Counted from the stretch's first letter, positions 1-9,635 are shown. The stretch is 64,000 nucleotides of DNA from Streptomyces endocoffeicus (GCF_016741935.1 NZ_JAERRG010000013.1:62001-126000), one strand, 5' to 3'. The notes: generated from the sequence alone by a model not told the origin. Program-made: numbers and translations.

Positions 1-558
1 ATCGGCACCGGTATCGGCTGCGGGATCGTCGTCGGCGGTGAGGTCTACCGCGGGACGACGGGCAGCGCGGGCGACATCGGCCACATCCAGGCCGAACCCG
101 ACGGCCGCCCCTGCGCCTGCGGCAACCACGGCTGTCTGGAGGCGTACTTCGGCGGTGCGGCGCTGGCCCGTGACGCCGAGGAGGCCGCCCGTGACGGCCG
201 GTCCCCCGAACTCGCCGCCCGGCTGGAGGAAGTGGGCAGCCTCGCCGCTACCGACGTCGCCGCGGCGGCCTCGGCCGGCGACGCGACCGCGCTCGACCTC
301 ATCAGGGACGGCGGCACCCGTACGGGCCAGGTCATCGCCGGGCTCGTCAGCTTCTTCAACCCCGGTCTGGTGGTCATCGGCGGCGGTGTCACCGGGCTCG
401 GCCATACGCTGCTCGCCGCCATACGGACCCAGGTCTACCGCCAGTCCCTGCCCCTGGCCACCGGCAACCTCCCCATCGTGCTGGGCGAACTCGGCCCGGC
501 CGCCGGGGTCACCGGCGCCGCCCGCCTGATCAGCGACCACCTCTTCTCACCGGCCTGA
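1..558 (+). CDS. ROK-family protein, C-terminal part (gene enters from left edge)
   Basis: The open frame is continuous from base 1 and ends with TGA at 558, so 185 C-terminal residues are visible and the start lies outside the window. It carries the ROK zinc motif C-x-C-G-x-x-G-C-x-E at visible residues 38-47, preceded by a glycine-rich G-T-G-I-G-x-G segment, and a C-terminal stretch with the family's V-I-G-G-G-V motif. ROK proteins are either sugar kinases or NagC/XylR-type repressors that add an N-terminal winged helix. The N-terminus is missing, so the two cannot be told apart here. The sugar ABC transporter 400 bp downstream on the same strand favours a sugar-responsive repressor. That role is inference from position. 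Confidence 0.85.
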   Translation: MGTGIGCGIVVGGEVYRGTTGSAGDIGHIQAEPDGRPCACGNHGCLEAYFGGAALARDAEEAARDGRSPELAARLEEVGSLAATDVAAAASAGDATALDLIRDGGTRTGQVIAGLVSFFNPGLVVIGGGVTGLGHTLLAAIRTQVYRQSLPLATGNLPIVLGELGPAAGVTGAARLISDHLFSPA

Positions 559-960
559 CCGCTTGATGGCCACGACCGCCTGACCGCCTGACCGCATGAC
601 CGCCTGACCCCGCCCGGCCACGGCGGGCCGTACCTCGGCACAGCGCAGCAGCAGCAGCACGGCATCAGCACCGCACCGCATCGCACCGCCCCTCGGCGTA
701 CGCCACGTCGAGGCACGAGCCGCACCACCGAGCCGCACTACCGGCACCACCGAGCCGCACCACCGGCACCCCACACCCACCGGGGCCGCGCCGCTACCCC
801 GTCGCGCCCCGCCACCCCATCACGGCACCACCACATCACCGCCACGTCGCGCACCCGCACGCCCAGCGCCCCGCACACCCAAGCGTTCCGCACGCCCAGC
901 GACCGCACCGCATACGAGCGACCGCACCGCATACGAGCGACCCCGCCGAGGAGGCCCGCC
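559..960. other. Non-coding spacer with short repeats, presumed promoter region
   Basis: This 402-bp gap has no convincing gene. It begins with imprecise repeats of a GACCGCCTGA-like unit. A weak hairpin with arms CCCGCC (609-614) and GGCGGG (622-627) follows and could terminate the ROK gene. The rest is a CAC/CCG-rich low-complexity stretch ending in the repeat at 901-938. The promoter of the transporter operon presumably lies here, but I see no clear -35/-10 pair. Confidence 0.5.
901..938. repeat. Two 19-bp direct repeats upstream of the sugar ABC operon
   Basis: A 19-bp unit occurs perfectly at 901-919 and again at 920-938 (it begins GACCGCACCGC and ends TACGAGC). The copies end 23 bp before the ATG of the transporter ATPase gene. 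The position fits an operator or leader duplication, but the units are not palindromic and no function can be read from sequence. Confidence 0.75.
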
Positions 961-2490
961 ATGGCACCGGCACCACCCGACCCGCGCCCACTCCTCACCA
1001 TGTCCGCGATCACCAAGTCCTTCCCCGGCGTACGGGCCCTGGACGGCGTCGACCTCGATGTCGAAGCGGGCGAAGTGCACTGTCTGCTCGGCCAGAACGG
1101 CGCGGGCAAGTCCACCCTCATCAAGGTGGTCGCCGGGGCGCATCAGCCCGACAGCGGCGAGATCCTCTGGCGCGGCGAACCGGTCGCCCTCAAATCGCCC
1201 ATCGCCGCCATGCGCCTCGGCATCGCCACCATCTACCAGGAACTCGACCTGGTGGAGGGGCTGTCCGTCGCCGAGAACGTCTTCCTCGGCCATGAGATGG
1301 CCACCGGCGGATTCGTCCGCTCCGGCGCGGCCCGCACCGCCACCGCCGCCCTCCTCACCCGGCTCGGGCACCCCGAGATCGACCCGGGGCGGCTGGTGGG
1401 GGACCTCTCCGCGGCCGGGCAGCAGATCGTCTCGATGGCCCGCGCGCTCTCCCATGACGTCCAGCTGATCGTGATGGACGAGCCGTCCGCGGCCCTCGAC
1501 CCGGACGAGGTGGACAACCTCTTCCGCATCGTCGGCGATCTCACCGCCGCCGGGGTCGCCGTCGTGTACATCTCGCACCGGCTGGAGGAGATCCGCCGGA
1601 TCGGCGACCGCGTCACCGTGCTCAAGGACGGCCGCGCCGCGGCCCGCGGGCTGCCCGCGCGCACCACCCCGACCCGCGAGGTCGTGGCGCTGATGACGGG
1701 CCGGGACGTGGAGTACGCGTTCCCGCGCCGCACCTCGCCGCCTCCGGCCGCCGCCGCCACGCCGGTGCTGCGGCTGGAGAACCTCGGCAGGGCGGGGGAG
1801 TTCGAGCCGATCGACCTCGAGGTGGCGCCCGGCGAGATCGTCGGGCTGGCCGGGCTCGTCGGCTCCGGGCGGTCCGAGATCCTGGAGACCGTCTACGGCG
1901 CCCGCCGCCCCACCTCGGGCCGGGTCGTGGTGGACGGCCGCCCGCTGCGCCCCGGCAGTGTGACCGCCGCCGTGCGCGCCGGGCTCGGTCTCGCCCCCGA
2001 GGAGCGCAAGGCGCAGGCGCTGCTGATGCTGGAGTCCGTCACCCGCAATGTCTCGGTCTCCTCGCTGACCCGCTTCTCCCGCGCCGGATGGGTGGACCGC
2101 GGCGCGGAGCGGGCGGCGGCCCGCCGGTGCGTCCGCGATCTGTCGCTGCACCCCGACGACCCGGAGCGGCCGGTGCGCACCCTGTCCGGCGGCAACCAGC
2201 AGAAGGCCGTACTGGCCCGCTGGCTGCTGCGCGGCTGCCGGGTGCTGCTGCTGGACGAGCCGACGCGCGGGGTGGACGTCGGCGCCCGCGCCGAGCTGTA
2301 CGCCGTGATCCGCCGACTCGCCGACGACGGCATGGCCGTCCTCCTCGTCTCCAGCGAACTGCCCGAAGTCCTGGGCCTCGCCGACCGGGTGCTGGTGCTC
2401 CGCGAGGGCCGTGTCGTCCATACGGCGCCCGCGCGGGAGCTGGACGAGCACCGCGTCCTCGATCTCGTCATGGAAGGGAGCCCGTCGTGA
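961..2490 (+). CDS. Sugar ABC transporter, double ATP-binding subunit (RbsA/XylG/MglA type)
   Basis: A 509-residue protein with two tandem ABC ATPase domains, the length and layout of the carbohydrate-uptake CUT2 family. The first domain has Walker A G-Q-N-G-A-G-K-S-T near residue 44 and Walker B L-I-V-M-D-E-P with an L-S-A-A-G-Q-Q signature. The second has the family's altered P-loop G-L-V-G-S-G-R-S-E near residue 300, a full L-S-G-G-N-Q-Q signature and L-L-L-D-E-P. It would power import of a monosaccharide or small polyol together with the permease and lipoprotein that follow. The ATG at 961 has GGAGG just upstream. The stop overlaps the permease start (GTGA), so the two are translationally coupled. 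Confidence 0.95.
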   Translation: MAPAPPDPRPLLTMSAITKSFPGVRALDGVDLDVEAGEVHCLLGQNGAGKSTLIKVVAGAHQPDSGEILWRGEPVALKSPIAAMRLGIATIYQELDLVEGLSVAENVFLGHEMATGGFVRSGAARTATAALLTRLGHPEIDPGRLVGDLSAAGQQIVSMARALSHDVQLIVMDEPSAALDPDEVDNLFRIVGDLTAAGVAVVYISHRLEEIRRIGDRVTVLKDGRAAARGLPARTTPTREVVALMTGRDVEYAFPRRTSPPPAAAATPVLRLENLGRAGEFEPIDLEVAPGEIVGLAGLVGSGRSEILETVYGARRPTSGRVVVDGRPLRPGSVTAAVRAGLGLAPEERKAQALLMLESVTRNVSVSSLTRFSRAGWVDRGAERAAARRCVRDLSLHPDDPERPVRTLSGGNQQKAVLARWLLRGCRVLLLDEPTRGVDVGARAELYAVIRRLADDGMAVLLVSSELPEVLGLADRVLVLREGRVVHTAPARELDEHRVLDLVMEGSPS

Positions 2491-3563
2491 ATTCACCCGG
2501 GAGCAGGCCGGCGTCCCCGCCTCCGGCCGACCCCGCCCCGGTACCGGGCGCGGGCGCCACGCTGACGGCCGGTCCGGTCGGCAAACCGCCGGCCGGCCGT
2601 ACCGACACCGATCCGCTGAGCAGGCTGCGGCGCCTGGCCGACCTGCGCAACCTCTCCCTCGTCGGGGTGCTGGCGGTGCTGATCGCCGTCGGCGGCTTCA
2701 CCAAGCCCGATGAGTTCCTCAGCACCGACAACCTCCAGCTCGTGCTCACCCAGGCGTCCGTCATCGGCGTCGTCACCGTCGGCGTGACCTTCGTCATCAC
2801 CAGCGGCGGCATCGATCTGTCGGTCGGCGCGATGGTCGCGCTGGCCTCGGTGTGGGCCACCACGCTCGCCACCCAGGACTACGGGCTCGGCGGCATCCTG
2901 CTGTGCGCGGTCCTGGTGGGACTCGGCTGCGGACTGGTCAACGGGGTGCTCATCGCGTACGGCGGGATGGTCCCGTTCATCGCCACGCTGGCGATGCTCG
3001 CCTCGGCCCGCGGTCTCGCCCTGCAGATCAGCGACGGCAAGACCCAGGTCGTCACCGTCAACCAGGTCCTGGACCTCGGGCTCCCGGACGCCTATGTCCT
3101 CGGCATACCGCCGCTGGTGATCATCTTCGCCGCGGTGACCGTGGTGGGCTGGCTGGTGCTCAACCGCACCACCTTCGGCCGGCGCACGGTCGCCATCGGC
3201 GGCAACGCGGAGGCGGCCCGGCTCGCGGGCATCGACGTCAAACGGCAGCGGCTGCTGCTGTATCTGCTCTCCGGACTGTGCTGCGGTGTCGCCGCCTTCA
3301 TGCTGGTCGTCCTCACCGGCTCCGGCCAGAACACCAACGGCAACCTCTACGAACTCGACGCCATCGCCGCCGCGATCATCGGTGGCACGCTGCTCAGCGG
3401 CGGCCGCGGCACCATCACCGGCTCCGTCCTCGGCGTCCTCGTCTTCACCACCATCACCAATCTGTTCGCCCTGAACAACCTTCAGAGCGATGTCCAGCAG
3501 ATCGCCAAGGGCGCGATCATCGTCGCCGCCGTCCTGGTACAGAAGGGTCGTTCGACGCCATGA
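2487..3563 (+). CDS. Sugar ABC transporter permease (RbsC type)
   Basis: 358 residues starting at GTG 2487, which overlaps the ATPase stop by four bases. The open frame runs further upstream, but the overlap and the family length favour this start. The first 65 residues or so are Pro/Ala-rich and cytoplasmic. A hydrophobic membrane region follows with the BPD_transp_2 hallmarks V-T-F-V-I-T-S-G-G-I-D-L-S-V-G and, near the C-terminus, G-G-T-L-L-S-G-G-R-G-T-I-T-G. It forms the translocation channel of the CUT2 transporter. The stop overlaps the next gene's ATG (ATGA). Confidence 0.94.
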   Translation: MNSPGSRPASPPPADPAPVPGAGATLTAGPVGKPPAGRTDTDPLSRLRRLADLRNLSLVGVLAVLIAVGGFTKPDEFLSTDNLQLVLTQASVIGVVTVGVTFVITSGGIDLSVGAMVALASVWATTLATQDYGLGGILLCAVLVGLGCGLVNGVLIAYGGMVPFIATLAMLASARGLALQISDGKTQVVTVNQVLDLGLPDAYVLGIPPLVIIFAAVTVVGWLVLNRTTFGRRTVAIGGNAEAARLAGIDVKRQRLLLYLLSGLCCGVAAFMLVVLTGSGQNTNGNLYELDAIAAAIIGGTLLSGGRGTITGSVLGVLVFTTITNLFALNNLQSDVQQIAKGAIIVAAVLVQKGRSTP

Positions 3564-4618
3564 GGTATGCCAAGAGCTCCTCCGCCACCACCAGTCGCAG
3601 AAACCTCCTCCTGGGCACCGCCGCGGCGGGCGCGATGTTCGCCGCCGGATGCACCAGCAACGAGAACAACGACGACGGCGACAACGCCAAGCAGGCCGCG
3701 AACACCGCCAATGACAAGCCCGGTAAGGCGGTCACCATCGGCTTCGCCGGGCCCCAGGCCGACCACGGCTGGCTCAACGCCATCAACGAGCAGGCAAAGC
3801 GGCGCGCCAAGGAGTACAAGGACGTCACCCTGGAGGCCACCGAGGGCTCCAACGACACCGCCCAGCAGATCGGCCAGATCGAGACCCTCATCAACAAGAA
3901 GGTCGATGTCCTGGTCATCCTGCCCGCCGACGGTAAGGCGCTCACCCAGGTCGGGCTGAAGGCCATGCGGGCGGGCATCCCGGTGGTCAACCTCGACCGG
4001 ATCTTCGCCTCCCCGCAGGCGTACCGCTGCTGGATCGGCGGCGACAACTACGGCATGGGCCTCAACGCCGGGCGCTACATCGGCGAGCAGCTCAAGGGCA
4101 AGAAGAACGCCAAGGTCATCGAGCTGGCCGGGATCGACAACCTGGAGCTGACCCGGCAGCGCACCGAGGGCTTCAACGACGGTCTGAAGAACTACCCCAA
4201 CATCAAGAAGGTCGGCCGCCAGGCCGCGGAGTTCACGGTCGAGTCGGGCCAGGCGAAGATGGCCCAGCTGCTCCAGGCCCACTCCGACTTCGACGCCCTG
4301 TGGAACCACGACGACGACCAGGGCGTCGGCGCCGAGCGCGCCATCAAGCAGGCCGGGCGCGATGACTTCCTCATGGTCGGCGGCGCGGGTGCCAAGCACG
4401 CCATGGATGCCATCAAGGCCGACAACAGCGTGCTGAAGGCCACCGTGCTCTACCCGCCCACCATGGCCGCCTCCGCCATCGACCTCGCCCGCGCACTCGG
4501 CCAGGGCAAGGGCGTCGGCGGTCTCGCGGAGCTGGAGATCCCGGCTTCTCTCACTCTCTACTCCGCCGTCGTCACCAAGGACAACGTGGACGAATACCTC
4601 CCCACGGGATTCAGCTGA
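3560..4618 (+). CDS. Sugar-binding lipoprotein of the ABC transporter
   Basis: 352 residues, a periplasmic-binding-protein type 1 (Peripla_BP_4) protein. The N-terminus has S-R-R-N-L-L-L-G followed by a hydrophobic run and a lipobox A-A-G-C at about residue 31, so it looks like a Tat-compatible lipoprotein. A charged Asn/Asp-rich linker follows. The mature domain begins V-T-I-G-F-A-G-P-Q-A-D-H-G-W and contains the D-V-L-V-I-L-P-A-D hinge segment typical of ribose/xylose-like binders. ATG at 3560 overlaps the permease stop. It would capture the sugar outside the membrane. The exact ligand cannot be read from sequence. Confidence 0.93.
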   Translation: MRYAKSSSATTSRRNLLLGTAAAGAMFAAGCTSNENNDDGDNAKQAANTANDKPGKAVTIGFAGPQADHGWLNAINEQAKRRAKEYKDVTLEATEGSNDTAQQIGQIETLINKKVDVLVILPADGKALTQVGLKAMRAGIPVVNLDRIFASPQAYRCWIGGDNYGMGLNAGRYIGEQLKGKKNAKVIELAGIDNLELTRQRTEGFNDGLKNYPNIKKVGRQAAEFTVESGQAKMAQLLQAHSDFDALWNHDDDQGVGAERAIKQAGRDDFLMVGGAGAKHAMDAIKADNSVLKATVLYPPTMAASAIDLARALGQGKGVGGLAELEIPASLTLYSAVVTKDNVDEYLPTGFS

Positions 4619-4678
4619 GCCCGATAGAGGGCCAGACCCCCCACCTCGCGTCGGTTTGCGATCGTCAGAAGGAGTCCC

Positions 4679-5869
4679 ATGGAAAATCCTGAAGCGAAGA
4701 CACTCGGCGTCGGCATGGTCGGCTACGCCTTCATGGGCGCGGCCCACTCCCAGGGCTGGCGCACCGTCGGCCGTGTCTTCGACCTCCCCGCCCGCCCCGC
4801 GATGACCGCCGTCTGCGGGCGCGACGCGGACGCCGTACGGGCCGCCGCTGACCGGCACGGCTGGGCCGCCGCCGAAACCGACTGGCGGGCACTGATCGCC
4901 CGGGACGATGTGCAGGTGGTCGACGTCTGCACCCCCGGCGACAGCCATGCCGAGATCGCCATCGCGGCCCTGGAGGCGGGCAAGCACGTGCTGTGCGAGA
5001 AGCCGCTCGCCAACTCCGTGGCCGAGGCGGAGGCCATGGTGGAGGCGGCGCGGCGGGCGCGGGAGCGCGGTCAGGTGGCGATGGTGGGCTTCAACTACCG
5101 CCGCGCGCCCGCGATCGCGTACGCCCGCCGGATGGTGGCGGACGGGCGGATCGGCGTGCTGCGCCACGTCCGGGTCACCTATCTCCAGGACTGGATCGTC
5201 GACCCGGAGTTCCCCCTGGTGTGGCGGCTGCGGCGGGAGTACGCGGGCTCCGGCGCCCTCGGCGACCTGGGCTCGCACATCGTCGACCTGGCGCAGCATC
5301 TGGCGGGGGAGCGGCTGATCGGCGTCTCGGCGCTCACCGAGACGTTCATCCGGGAGCGGCCGCTGCCCGCCGGCGCGGTGGCCGGGCTCGGCGGCGCCGG
5401 GGCGGGCGGGGCGGCGCGCGGACCGGTGACGGTCGATGACGCGGCGCTGTTCACCGGGCGGTTCGGCTCCGGTGCGGTGGCGTCGTTCGAGGCCAGCAGG
5501 TTCGCCGCGGGCCGTAAGAACTCGCTCAGGATCGAGCTCAACGGCGATCGCGGTTCGCTCGCCTTCGATCTGGAACGCCTCAATGAGCTGTCCTTCCACG
5601 ACCACACCGAGCCCGCCGTCGACTCCGGCTTCCGCCGGATCCTGGTGACCGAGCCCGAGCACCCCTACCTCGAGGGGTGGTGGCCGCCGGGCCACGCCCT
5701 CGGCTATGAGCACACCTTCGTCCACCAGGCGCGGGACATGGTGTTCGCGATCGCCGACGGAACCGGCCCCGAGCCGTCCTTCGAGGACGGGCTGCAGGTG
5801 CAGCGGGTGCTGGCCGCCGTGGAGGAGAGCGCGGAGAAGAACTGCGTCTACACCCCCGTACCCGTCTGA
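4679..5869 (+). CDS. Gfo/Idh/MocA-family sugar dehydrogenase
   Basis: 396 residues with an N-terminal Rossmann fold beginning G-M-V-G-Y-A-F-M-G, a variant of the usual G-x-G-x-x-G, and the family motif C-E-K-P-L-A-N-S near residue 107 whose Lys contacts substrate and nicotinamide. The C-terminal alpha/beta domain is the expected size. AAGGAG lies 8 bp before the ATG. The gene sits 60 bp after the binding-protein gene and 13 bp before an isomerase, so it belongs to the transporter operon. Family members oxidise inositol, glucose or glycosides at C1, C2 or C3. With the downstream 3-keto-type proteins, a C3 oxidation is a reasonable inference but not shown. Confidence 0.92.
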   Translation: MENPEAKTLGVGMVGYAFMGAAHSQGWRTVGRVFDLPARPAMTAVCGRDADAVRAAADRHGWAAAETDWRALIARDDVQVVDVCTPGDSHAEIAIAALEAGKHVLCEKPLANSVAEAEAMVEAARRARERGQVAMVGFNYRRAPAIAYARRMVADGRIGVLRHVRVTYLQDWIVDPEFPLVWRLRREYAGSGALGDLGSHIVDLAQHLAGERLIGVSALTETFIRERPLPAGAVAGLGGAGAGGAARGPVTVDDAALFTGRFGSGAVASFEASRFAAGRKNSLRIELNGDRGSLAFDLERLNELSFHDHTEPAVDSGFRRILVTEPEHPYLEGWWPPGHALGYEHTFVHQARDMVFAIADGTGPEPSFEDGLQVQRVLAAVEESAEKNCVYTPVPV

Positions 5870-5882
5870 GGAGGAGGCCGGA

Positions 5883-6890
5883 ATGCCCAGACCCTTCACG
5901 CTCTTCACCGGCCAGTGGGCCGACCTTCCCCTGGAGGAGGTCTGCCGGCTGGCCCGTGACTTCGGTTACGACGGCCTGGAACTCGCCTGCTGGGGAGACC
6001 ACTTCGAGGTGGACCGGGCGCTCGGCGAGTCCGGTTATCTGGACGGGCGGCGCGAGCTGCTGGAGAAGTACGGCCTCAAGTGCTGGGCCGTCTCCAACCA
6101 CCTGGTCGGCCAGGCCGTGTGCGACTCGCCCATCGACGAGCGCCACAAGGCCATCCTGCCCGCCCGGATCTGGGGCGACGGCGACGCGGAGGGCGTCCGG
6201 CGGCGGGCCGCCGCCGAGATGGCGGACACCGCGCGCGCCGCGGCCGCCTTCGGGGTGCGCACCGTCATCGGCTTCACCGGCTCCTCCATCTGGCATCTGG
6301 TGGCGATGTTCCCGCCGGTGGTGCCGGGGATGATCGAGCGGGGCTACGAGGACTTCGCCGAGCGCTGGAACCCGGTCCTCGACGTCTTCGACGCCGAGGG
6401 GGTGCGCTTCGCCCACGAGGTGCACCCCAGCGAGATCGCCTATGACTACTGGACCACCCACCAGGCCCTGGAGGCCGTCGGCCACCGCCCCGCCTTCGGG
6501 CTCAACTTCGACCCCAGCCACTTCGTCTGGCAGGACCTGGACCCGGTGGGCTTCCTGTGGGACTTCCGGGACCGGATCTACCACGTGGACTGCAAGGAGG
6601 CCCGGAAGCGGCTGGACGGCCGCAACGGCCGCCTCGGCTCCCATCTGCCCTGGGGCGATCCCCGCCGCGGCTGGGACTTCGTCTCCGCCGGCCATGGCGA
6701 TGTGCCGTGGGAGGACGTGTTCCGGATGCTCCGCTCGATCGGATACGACGGTCCGGTGTCGGTCGAGTGGGAGGACGCCGGGATGGACCGGCTCACCGGC
6801 GCCCCGGAGGCGCTGGCCCGGCTGAAGCACTTCGACTTCGACCCGCCGACGGCGTCGTTCGACGCGGCCTTCGGCGGCGGCGACAAGTAG
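5883..6890 (+). CDS. Sugar phosphate isomerase/epimerase (TIM barrel)
   Basis: 335 residues of the xylose-isomerase-like TIM-barrel (AP_endonuc_2) superfamily. Candidate metal ligands are spread as usual: H-E-V-H in the middle, N-F-D-P-S-H, then Y-H-V-D-C-K and a late V-S-V-E-W-E-D. The start is ATG 5883 with GGAGG 7 bp upstream. A longer frame runs upstream through the dehydrogenase gene but has no ribosome site. It is the last gene of the sugar operon, and partners of Gfo/Idh/MocA enzymes of this kind often isomerise or epimerise the oxidised sugar. A terminator follows at 6915. Confidence 0.92.
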   Translation: MPRPFTLFTGQWADLPLEEVCRLARDFGYDGLELACWGDHFEVDRALGESGYLDGRRELLEKYGLKCWAVSNHLVGQAVCDSPIDERHKAILPARIWGDGDAEGVRRRAAAEMADTARAAAAFGVRTVIGFTGSSIWHLVAMFPPVVPGMIERGYEDFAERWNPVLDVFDAEGVRFAHEVHPSEIAYDYWTTHQALEAVGHRPAFGLNFDPSHFVWQDLDPVGFLWDFRDRIYHVDCKEARKRLDGRNGRLGSHLPWGDPRRGWDFVSAGHGDVPWEDVFRMLRSIGYDGPVSVEWEDAGMDRLTGAPEALARLKHFDFDPPTASFDAAFGGGDK

Positions 6891-6914
6891 CGACGAGGAC
6901 CCGCCCGAAGGCCC

Positions 6915-6949
6915 CTGGGTGGGGGACCGCACACCGCGCCCCCACCCAG
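6915..6949 (+). terminator. Rho-independent-type terminator of the sugar operon
   Basis: Perfect 11-bp inverted repeat: CTGGGTGGGGG at 6915-6925 and CCCCCACCCAG at 6939-6949, with a 13-base loop, followed by CTTTGTCC. It lies 24 bp after the isomerase stop, as expected for the end of the operon. Confidence 0.85.
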
Positions 6950-7157
6950 CTTTGTCCTGCCTGTGGATGAAGCGGCAGCTGTTTTGCGTCAAAGGGGTTT
7001 CCGGACCGGACAAACCCCGCTACGGTCCTTGAGATGTACCGGTCACATAGGGGCCCCTCGCCCCGGACCGGTCATCCCGGCGCGACGGCGCGCGCCTGTG
7101 CCAGTCACGGCGGCCTGACGGCCCGCCCGTACCCCCCTCTTTTCACGGAGGATCAGC

Positions 7158-9602
7158 GTGCACAGGAAAAGGCTTCGACTGCGCGGGCCCCTCGCGCTCG
7201 TCACGAGCGCACTGCTCGTCGGCGCGGGGCTCGCCTTCACCGCTCCGCCGGCGGGCGCGGATCAACCCGCCCCGGCAGCCGAGCAGTTCCAGCAGGTCAC
7301 CCTCGCCAAGGGCGTGGAGGAGACCGGTGAGCCCATGACGCTCGCCGTGCTCCCCGACCGCTCCGTGCTGCACACCTCGCGCGACGGCACCCTGTGGCTG
7401 ACCGACGCCACGGGCGAGACCAAGGTGTCCGGCAAGCTGCCCGTCTACTCGCACGACGAAGAAGGGCTGCAGGGCGTCGGCATCGACCCCGGCTTCGCCG
7501 ACAACCGCGCCATCTACCTCTACTACGCGCCCCCGCTCGACACGCCCGCCGGTGACGCCCCCAACGAGGGCACGGCCGCCGACTTCGCCAAGTTCGACGG
7601 CGTCAACCGTCTCTCCCGCTTCACCCTCGACGCCGACGGCACCCTGAACACCGGCAGTGAGAAGAAGGTCCTGGACGTCCCCGCGTCCCGCGGCATCTGC
7701 TGCCATGTGGGCGGAGACATCGACTTCGACGCCGACGGCAACCTGTACCTGTCCACCGGCGACGACAGCAACCCGTTCGCCTCCGACGGCTTCACCCCCA
7801 TCGACGAGCGGGAGAACCGCAACCCCGCCTATGACGCCCGGCGCTCCGCGGGCAACAGCAACGACCTGCGCGGCAAGGTCCTCCGCATCAAGGTGGCCGA
7901 CGACGGCTCGTACACCGTCCCGGACGGCAACCTCTTCGCGCCCGGCACCGAGAAGACCCGGCCCGAGATCTACGCGATGGGCTTCCGCAACCCGTTCCGG
8001 ATCAGTGTCGACAAGCCGACCGGCACGGTCTACGTCGGCGACTACGGACCGGACGCCGGTGCCGCCAATCCCGAGCGCGGACCGGGCGGCGCCGTCGAGT
8101 TCGCCCGGGTGACCAAGGCCGGCAACTACGGCTGGCCGTACTGCATCGCCGACAACAAGCCGTACCGCGACTACGACTTCGCCACCGGCACCTCCGGCCC
8201 GGCCTTCGACTGCGCCGCGCCCAAGAACACCTCGCGGTACAACACCGGGCTCACCGATCTGCCGCCCGCCCAGCCCGCCTGGATCCCGTACGACAACGAC
8301 TCCGTGCCCGAGTTCGGCTCCGGCTCCGAGTCGCCCATGGCCGGGCCGGTCTACCGCTACGACGCCTCGCTCGACTCCCCGGTGAAGTTCCCCGAGTCCT
8401 ACAACGGGAACTTCTTCGCGGGGGAGTTCGGCCGCCAGTGGATCAAGCGGATCGAGCAGGGCGCCGACGGGGCCGTGCAGAAGATCAACGACTTCCCGTG
8501 GTCCGGCACCCAGGTCATGGACACGGCCTTCGGCCCGGACGGCGCGCTGTACGTCCTCGACTACGGCCTCGGCTACTTCAACGGTGACGAGCACTCCGCG
8601 CTCTACCGGATCGAGAACGCCACCGACGGCCACTCGCCCATCGCCGAGGCCAGCGCCGACCGCACCTCCGGCAAGGCGCCCATGAAGGTCGCCTTCTCCT
8701 CGGCGGGCACCTCGGACGCCGACGGCGACACCCTCACCTACAACTGGGACTTCGGCGACGGAACGACCTCCGCCGCCACCAACCCCACCCATACGTACAA
8801 GAAGAACGGCACCTTCACCGCGACCCTCACCGTCAAGGACCCCACCGGCCGCTCCGCCAGCGCCAATGTGCACCTCACGGTCGGCAACACCGCGCCCAAG
8901 GTGACGCTGCAACTGCCCGGCGACGGCCAGCTGTTCACCTTCGGCGACGAGATCCCGTTCAAGGTCAAGGTGACCGACCCGGAGGACGGCACCGTCGACT
9001 GCGCCAAGGTCAAGGTCACCTACATTCTCGGCCATGACAGCCACGGCCACCCCGTCACCACGGCGAACGGCTGCTCCGGCACCATCAAGACCAACGCCGA
9101 CGGGGAGCACGACCCCAACGCCAACATCTTCGGGGTCTTCGACGCCGAGTACACCGACGGCGGCGGTGGCGGCCAGCCGCCGCTGACCACCCACGACCAG
9201 TCCATCGTCCAGCCCAAGCACCGGCAGGCCGAGCACTACGACGACAGCCAGGGCGTCTCGGTGATCAACCACACCCCGGCCAACGGCGGCAAGACGGTCG
9301 GCAACATCGAGAACGGGGACTGGATCTCCTTCAAGCCGTATGTGCTGGGCAACGCCAAGGACTTCACGGCACGGGTCTCCTCGGCGGGCGCCGGCGGCAC
9401 GCTGGAGATCCGCAGCGGCTCCCCGACCGGGCGGCTGCTCGGCACCGTCACCGTGCCGGTGACCGGCGACTGGGAGACCTTCCAGGACGTCAAGACGACA
9501 CTGACGAAGCCCCCGACCGGCACCACCACGCTGTCCCTCGTCTTCAAGGGCGGTGCGGGAGCGCTCTTCGACGTGGACGACTTCACGATCGGCACCGGCT
9601 GA
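7158..9602 (+). CDS. Secreted PQQ-type sugar (sorbosone/glucose) dehydrogenase with PKD and CBM6-like domains
   Basis: 814 residues. GTG 7158 follows GGAGGATC. Residues 1-35 are a signal peptide (R-K-R-L-R-L-R, hydrophobic core, then A-G-A-D). Residues 45-490 form a beta-propeller of the soluble glucose/sorbosone dehydrogenase type, with G-L-Q-G-V-G-I-D-P-G-F and Y-A-M-G-F-R-N-P-F-R. A PKD domain at about 492-575 carries W-D-F-G-D-G. A further beta domain follows, and residues 689-814 are a CBM6-like carbohydrate-binding module beginning Q-A-E-H-Y. The protein would bind a polysaccharide or glycoside outside the cell and oxidise a sugar. It stands between two hairpins, so it may be transcribed alone. 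The exact substrate is unknown. Confidence 0.88.
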   Translation: MHRKRLRLRGPLALVTSALLVGAGLAFTAPPAGADQPAPAAEQFQQVTLAKGVEETGEPMTLAVLPDRSVLHTSRDGTLWLTDATGETKVSGKLPVYSHDEEGLQGVGIDPGFADNRAIYLYYAPPLDTPAGDAPNEGTAADFAKFDGVNRLSRFTLDADGTLNTGSEKKVLDVPASRGICCHVGGDIDFDADGNLYLSTGDDSNPFASDGFTPIDERENRNPAYDARRSAGNSNDLRGKVLRIKVADDGSYTVPDGNLFAPGTEKTRPEIYAMGFRNPFRISVDKPTGTVYVGDYGPDAGAANPERGPGGAVEFARVTKAGNYGWPYCIADNKPYRDYDFATGTSGPAFDCAAPKNTSRYNTGLTDLPPAQPAWIPYDNDSVPEFGSGSESPMAGPVYRYDASLDSPVKFPESYNGNFFAGEFGRQWIKRIEQGADGAVQKINDFPWSGTQVMDTAFGPDGALYVLDYGLGYFNGDEHSALYRIENATDGHSPIAEASADRTSGKAPMKVAFSSAGTSDADGDTLTYNWDFGDGTTSAATNPTHTYKKNGTFTATLTVKDPTGRSASANVHLTVGNTAPKVTLQLPGDGQLFTFGDEIPFKVKVTDPEDGTVDCAKVKVTYILGHDSHGHPVTTANGCSGTIKTNADGEHDPNANIFGVFDAEYTDGGGGGQPPLTTHDQSIVQPKHRQAEHYDDSQGVSVINHTPANGGKTVGNIENGDWISFKPYVLGNAKDFTARVSSAGAGGTLEIRSGSPTGRLLGTVTVPVTGDWETFQDVKTTLTKPPTGTTTLSLVFKGGAGALFDVDDFTIGTG

Positions 9603-9635
9603 CGAGCGAGGCGCTGACGCGCTGACGATCGGGTC

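Noticed and set aside
820..2496. 558-codon minus-strand frame under the ABC ATPase gene
   Set aside because: Shadow frame of the ATPase; His/Gly/Asp-rich with no domain.
3482..5908. 808-codon minus-strand frame opposite the binding protein and dehydrogenase
   Set aside because: Antisense to two genes with clear motifs and overlaps; composition is that of a mirror frame.
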